DNA from: JADJLQ01 sp034439915
GTDB lineage: Bacteria; Bacteroidota; Bacteroidia; Chitinophagales; Saprospiraceae
Assembly: GCA_034439915.1 (NCBI GenBank)
Contig: JAWXBI010000005.1
Span: 1-10,235, forward strand
Direction of reading: 5' to 3'
DNA: 10,235 nucleotides
Shown: positions 6,673 through 10,235 of the stretch, one piece after another
Numbering within the stretch: the first letter of the stretch is position 1
How the letters are laid out: each line of letters begins with the position of its first letter
Notes under the pieces: model-generated
What the model saw: only the letters and a program-made list of their open reading frames with translations
Database searches by the model: none
Told to the model about the DNA's origin: nothing
Made by a program: the position numbers and the translations under genes

Positions 6673-9246
6673 TTAATAGATGACCAGTTTTTTCTGAAAA
6701 ACCATTTTCCTGCCATCGAGCAAGCTGAGAATATATACACCAGGTATTAGGTCCGGGAGTTCAATGGAGTTAATATTGGACCCTTTTTCGCTTAAGATTA
6801 ACCTGCCCTGGAGATCGTGGATTAGGACTTGTGTGATGACCACCTTCTGGGCGAGGATATTTATGGATTGACCTTGGCGGCCGGGGTTTGGATAGATGGC
6901 CGCAACCCGGTCACCCAGACTAAACAGGTTTATGGTATCCCGGATTAACTTACCATTATTTAGTAGTATGCGGAGTACAAACCGGTTTATCCCCTCTTCC
7001 AGGGAGACATCCAGCGAATAGGCGGTCAATACAGGATGGTTTTGATTTAAGACGGTAATCAGGTCTGTTGAAGTAACCTGATCTATTGCCAGGTTTTTGA
7101 TATCAAACCCTGTCCCTAAGCTCAAAATCAAATTTGCTTTTACCTCAGTTATCTTTTGAGCGAGAAATTGTTTTACATAACAGCTTACTCCCTGATTTTG
7201 GTAGTTCATCGAAGGGTATCTTGTCCCTGCATATTTATTTATCACCGGTCCAATTGCAATAAAGGACAGAGGCTGAATTTTAAAAGAATAAAAAGTATCT
7301 TCTGTTTCTCTGACCACTTTCATTTGTCCCGAGTCGGGGAGATAAACCTGGTAACGGTCGATCCCAGGCATACGATCCCAATAAACCGCTACACTATCCC
7401 CGCAAACAAATCCTACCTGCAGGTTTAACTCCCTGGTCACCATACTTTTTGTAGTATAAATTTGATCGCCAATGAGGTGCCTCAGAAAAATCACGGCATT
7501 GGTATCGGGCACCACCCATTGCCATGACCCGTTTTCCAAATCAATCGCCCGATGAATAGTATTCCAACGCTGACTATCCAGGCTGTACTCCAGATTTGAA
7601 GTGGTGTTATTCTCAAAGCTTGAAATCCATCTCAGGGTATTGGTTTTTCCAGCCTTCAAGATATCTTTGGCCTGTGGGAAAGTCCAGGTCATCTGGTCCC
7701 GAATCTCCCAGTCATAAGCAATGGCATAGTTTTGTGACCCCTCTTTCAATTTACCGCTTACACTGACCTGGATTAATCCTGCCGGAGGGTATTCCATTGT
7801 TATTTGTTCCGCTGTATTGACATGGTCGACTCCGCGGATGGCTGGCTTGGACAATGAGTCTTTATCCGGGTGGATGCTCAGAATCCAGGGATAAATCGAC
7901 ATTCCGGAAAGCGGATCTGTAACGACCAGGTCAAGATCATTTCGCATTACATGATCTGCAAAAAGGGTTCCTGGCTGTTCCTGCCACACCAGGGTGAACT
8001 TGAGGTTTTTGACTTTATCCGGAATAAGAATGGAATGTTGATTGTTTTGGCCCTGAATTAACTGATCCAGAATATACCTTCGGGATATGGTCGTTTTTAA
8101 TGCATGTAAAACATTCAGTTTCCCATAGCCGTTGCCATAATCCGGGCCTGGGTTTCCCAGGTCCAAAGCGCAATTGATGAGTATGGCCTTGGTTAAAGCA
8201 GCGGGAGGCAATTCGTTGTTATGGTCTTTTTTATACACCTGTTGTATCAATGAGGCAGCACCGGTAACCAGGGCGGCAGCCCCGGAAGTCCCTTCAATAC
8301 CAAAGGCCACCATTTCAGGCTTGATCCTCCCATCGAATGCGGGCCCCCTGGAGCTTCGGCTCTCTAATACATCCATGGAATCTATAGCTCCAACCGAGAG
8401 GGTATTTTTCGACATTTTAAAACTACCGCTCAAATTGGCATAGCCCTGGATTCCATTGTATTTTCCGCTTGTACTGCTTTCGCCCCCCTGATTTCCACTG
8501 GAAAACACATGCAACAAAGAGGGGTTGTTCCATACGCTCAGGTCAAAGGCATAAGCTTCGGGGCTGTATTCATTGTTGATTTCAACTCCATAGGAATGAT
8601 TTTGAACCGTGGTATTGCTTCTGGAATAAAAATCCCCGGTATCGGGCAGAGGCAGAACAAAACCCGATGAGCTCAATTCCAGTTCCGGGGCAACACCAGT
8701 AGAAGAAGGGGCCGTATTGCCCCGGCCACCGATCAAGGTAGCCATGATAGTGGAGTGGGTTTGGACCACTGGCAGTTGGGTAGGAGAATATCGATAGGCC
8801 GGGCGTAGGTCGATATCTGTGGTATCGAAAAGAAATTCTTTGACCGATGCCCGAATACCCTGGCCAAGTTCATCGGGAAATGTCTGATGGGCGGCATTGA
8901 TGTAATTCACGGTGGCGTCCATTCTTTTGATCCAAAGTTCTTCGTGTGGCGCAGGGCACCGGTATACCTGCCATTCCGGGTGATCCGATAATTTGATTTC
9001 ACGCATTGGTGTAAAATAAACCAGTAAAAAAGTATCCAGCGGATACTGATTCAAAATCCGGCAATGGAGGGATTGCAATACAGGCACGATATTTTCATGG
9101 CGACCGGAGACGAGTTTATATACGGTATCCTTAAGCAGGTATTGACCGGTTAAACGATTTGAAGGGGATTGAGCACCAATCGAACCGGGACCCAAAAGGC
9201 AGATTAATACGGACCAAAGTACTCCAGCCTTTTTTAGTGTAATCAT
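6673..9246 (-). CDS. Secreted S8 (subtilisin-like) serine protease with T9SS C-terminal sorting domain
   Basis: This 857-residue protein is probably exported by Sec, then carried over the outer membrane by the type IX system and kept at the surface or released. The signal peptide is about 1-25 (LLGPGSIGA-Q). Residues 30-120 look like a propeptide region. The S8 domain is about 125-385: probable Asp141 (LFDTTDID), His164 in HSTIMATLIGG, oxyanion Asn252 (SSGNQGG), SSRGP (298-302) and Ser321 in GTSGAAALVTG. A jelly-roll/P-domain-like part follows (about 390-510, with NDLDLVV at 436-442), then Ig/FnIII-like beta regions (about 530-670). The type A sorting domain is about 783-857, starting YPNPG and ending with the GVYIL and KKLVIY strands. 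The Asp motif lacks the usual DTG, and the stretch from KPEMVA to GTSG is unusually short, but His, Asn and Ser are all present, so an active enzyme is likely. Its substrate is unknown. The frame is intact from ATG 9246. Confidence 0.93.
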   Translation of the reverse strand: MITLKKAGVLWSVLICLLGPGSIGAQSPSNRLTGQYLLKDTVYKLVSGRHENIVPVLQSLHCRILNQYPLDTFLLVYFTPMREIKLSDHPEWQVYRCPAPHEELWIKRMDATVNYINAAHQTFPDELGQGIRASVKEFLFDTTDIDLRPAYRYSPTQLPVVQTHSTIMATLIGGRGNTAPSSTGVAPELELSSSGFVLPLPDTGDFYSRSNTTVQNHSYGVEINNEYSPEAYAFDLSVWNNPSLLHVFSSGNQGGESSTSGKYNGIQGYANLSGSFKMSKNTLSVGAIDSMDVLESRSSRGPAFDGRIKPEMVAFGIEGTSGAAALVTGAASLIQQVYKKDHNNELPPAALTKAILINCALDLGNPGPDYGNGYGKLNVLHALKTTISRRYILDQLIQGQNNQHSILIPDKVKNLKFTLVWQEQPGTLFADHVMRNDLDLVVTDPLSGMSIYPWILSIHPDKDSLSKPAIRGVDHVNTAEQITMEYPPAGLIQVSVSGKLKEGSQNYAIAYDWEIRDQMTWTFPQAKDILKAGKTNTLRWISSFENNTTSNLEYSLDSQRWNTIHRAIDLENGSWQWVVPDTNAVIFLRHLIGDQIYTTKSMVTRELNLQVGFVCGDSVAVYWDRMPGIDRYQVYLPDSGQMKVVRETEDTFYSFKIQPLSFIAIGPVINKYAGTRYPSMNYQNQGVSCYVKQFLAQKITEVKANLILSLGTGFDIKNLAIDQVTSTDLITVLNQNHPVLTAYSLDVSLEEGINRFVLRILLNNGKLIRDTINLFSLGDRVAAIYPNPGRQGQSINILAQKVVITQVLIHDLQGRLILSEKGSNINSIELPDLIPGVYILSLLDGRKMVFQKKLVIY

Positions 9247-9388
9247 TAAAATGCGAAAGAATTTGGCAAAGGTGATGCTTTGTATTAAATTGGGGACGTA
9301 ATTAAACCTACAACGAATTTTATTTCAAAAAGTCCTCTTTATACTAATTTAGTAACCTAAAATAATTAATTCTTTAAAATAATTACCA
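9247..9388. promoter_or_regulatory. Divergent intergenic promoter region between the two protease genes
   Basis: These 142 A/T-rich bases must hold the promoters of both divergent genes. Against the Bacteroidota -7 consensus TAnnTTTG, the best plus-strand candidate is TAATTTAG (9345-9352), with TTT at 9323-9325 about 19 bases upstream in place of the -33 TTG. The best minus-strand candidate is CACCTTTG (9267-9274), close to the protease start. Each has one mismatch, so both are tentative. AAAATAATTA is present twice, at 9359-9368 and 9376-9385, just before the metallopeptidase ATG; such A-rich leaders replace Shine-Dalgarno sequences in this phylum. Confidence 0.35.
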
Positions 9389-10186
9389 ATGAGACTCATT
9401 AAATTAACTGGTTTTTTGATGGCTTTATTTATTTTTTCCTGCCAGCCTGAATCAGGGGTTACTCCCTCTGAAGAAGAGCTGACTGGTATTTCTGCAGAAA
9501 TAAAAGCCAAAATCATCAATCTTGGATTTAATCCCAAGGATTCTTACAAAGTGGAAGGCGGGTATATGATAGAGGGAGATATCTTTCTTACCGATGAAGA
9601 CCTGGTATCCCTTCCCAACCATAAATTACCTATCCTGGAGCAATACCGCACAACCAACTTGGTGAGTGTGACCGGCACCAGAACGATCACAGTCAGTCTT
9701 GCAAACAATCTTTCTACCATCTCGAATGCTTTAAATGAAGCCATTGCGCGATATAATGCTGAACCATTGACCATAAAATTTCAACGAGTAAACAATAATG
9801 GCAATATCAAGATAACTAAAGCACCCTTTTTTGCGCAATACCTGGCATCTGCGGGTTTTCCCTCCTCTACCGGTAATCCGTACAGCAGTATTTTATTTAA
9901 CCTCAGTGCTGTGAATGGTCAATCTCAGGGCACTGTGGCATCTATACTCGCTCATGAAATGGGGCATTGTATTGGATTCCGGCACACCGATTATTACAAC
10001 CGCGCCATCAGTTGTGGCGGGTCTGCGTCCAATGAAGGTAATGGAGGTGTGGGTGCCATAATCATCCCGGGGACTCCATCTACAGCCACACTTGCAGCAC
10101 AATCCTGGATGCTTTCCTGTATCGCTTCAGGTCAAGACCGGCCATTTAATAATGATGATAAAACTGCCTTAACCTATCTGTATTAA
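9389..10186 (+). CDS. M57-type HExxHxxGxxH metallopeptidase lipoprotein
   Basis: This 265-residue protein looks like a zinc metallopeptidase of the M57 family (PF12388, 'dual-action HEIGH'). A short signal peptide ends in a lipobox with Cys18 (FIFSC-QPE), so the protein is probably anchored in an envelope membrane. Residues 20-100 form a mixed N-terminal region (EEELTGISAEIKAKI, then a GYMIEGDIFLT beta stretch) commonly seen before the catalytic domain in this family. The zinc site is H189-E190-M-G-H193-C-I-G196-F-R-H199-T-D201, an extended metzincin-like motif, with M241 in QSWMLSC as the likely Met-turn. A Gly-rich loop lies at about 209-222. No T9SS domain is present, unlike its divergent neighbour. 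The frame is intact, and the ATG at 9389 gives a full signal peptide. Its substrate is unknown. Confidence 0.88.
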   Translation: MRLIKLTGFLMALFIFSCQPESGVTPSEEELTGISAEIKAKIINLGFNPKDSYKVEGGYMIEGDIFLTDEDLVSLPNHKLPILEQYRTTNLVSVTGTRTITVSLANNLSTISNALNEAIARYNAEPLTIKFQRVNNNGNIKITKAPFFAQYLASAGFPSSTGNPYSSILFNLSAVNGQSQGTVASILAHEMGHCIGFRHTDYYNRAISCGGSASNEGNGGVGAIIIPGTPSTATLAAQSWMLSCIASGQDRPFNNDDKTALTYLY

Positions 10187-10202
10187 CCAGATCAGAAATT
10201 AT

Positions 10203-10235
10203 AAAAAAAGGATTGACGGATGACCTGTTCAATCC
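10203..10235 (+). terminator. Probable intrinsic terminator after the metallopeptidase gene (cut by window end)
   Basis: GGATTGA (10210-10216) pairs with TCAATCC (10229-10235). Inside, CGG can pair with CC and G around an ATGA loop with a bulged T. Seven A residues (10203-10209) precede the stem, so it may act in both directions. The T tract expected after it would lie outside the window, 50 bases after the stop codon of the metallopeptidase. Confidence 0.6.

Overview
The window looks like chromosomal DNA of a Bacteroidota bacterium, most likely a Saprospiraceae/Chitinophagales-type environmental lineage. This rests on a secreted S8 protease ending in a type IX secretion (T9SS) sorting domain, several lipoproteins with short SPII signals, A/T-rich leaders without Shine-Dalgarno sequences, and an EttA-type ABC-F protein. 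The taxonomic placement is inference. No rRNA, tRNA, CRISPR array, complete transposon or phage gene was seen.

Layout, left to right: (1) 2-124, the last 40 codons of an unidentified gene on +, followed by a short A/T-rich spacer with repeated AACGAGT words. (2) 349-2472, a lipoprotein PQQ-dependent dehydrogenase with a fused C-terminal cytochrome c domain. (3) 2473-3064, a 592-base stretch without a credible gene. It holds what looks like a degraded copy of a dispersed intergenic element and a hairpin just upstream of the next gene. (4) 3065-3859, a DUF1080 (3-keto-disaccharide hydrolase family) lipoprotein, followed by a strong intrinsic terminator. (5) 3886 to about 4873, a broken PhoD-like phosphatase lipoprotein gene with one frameshift and three in-frame stops, each a different stop codon. 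Its start codon and signal peptide lie inside the terminator hairpin of the gene before it. (6) 4893-6569 on -, a complete ettA, converging on the pseudogene at a (CAACCCT)3 repeat. (7) 6673-9246 on -, a large S8 subtilisin-like protease with a T9SS tail. (8) 9389-10186 on +, divergent from it, a lipoprotein M57-type HExxHxxGxxH metallopeptidase, with one arm pair of a likely terminator at the window edge.

Apart from ettA, every identified gene encodes a cell-envelope or secreted protein. The PQQ enzyme and the DUF1080 protein could both act on sugars or alcohols in the periplasm, but a 592-base gap and a hairpin separate them, so they are probably not one transcript. The two proteases share a 142-base divergent intergenic region and may be co-expressed. 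I found no convincing evidence of a new defence or mobile system. The most informative anomalies are the recently inactivated phosphatase, its overlap with the terminator, and the degraded repeat element at about 2500-2675.
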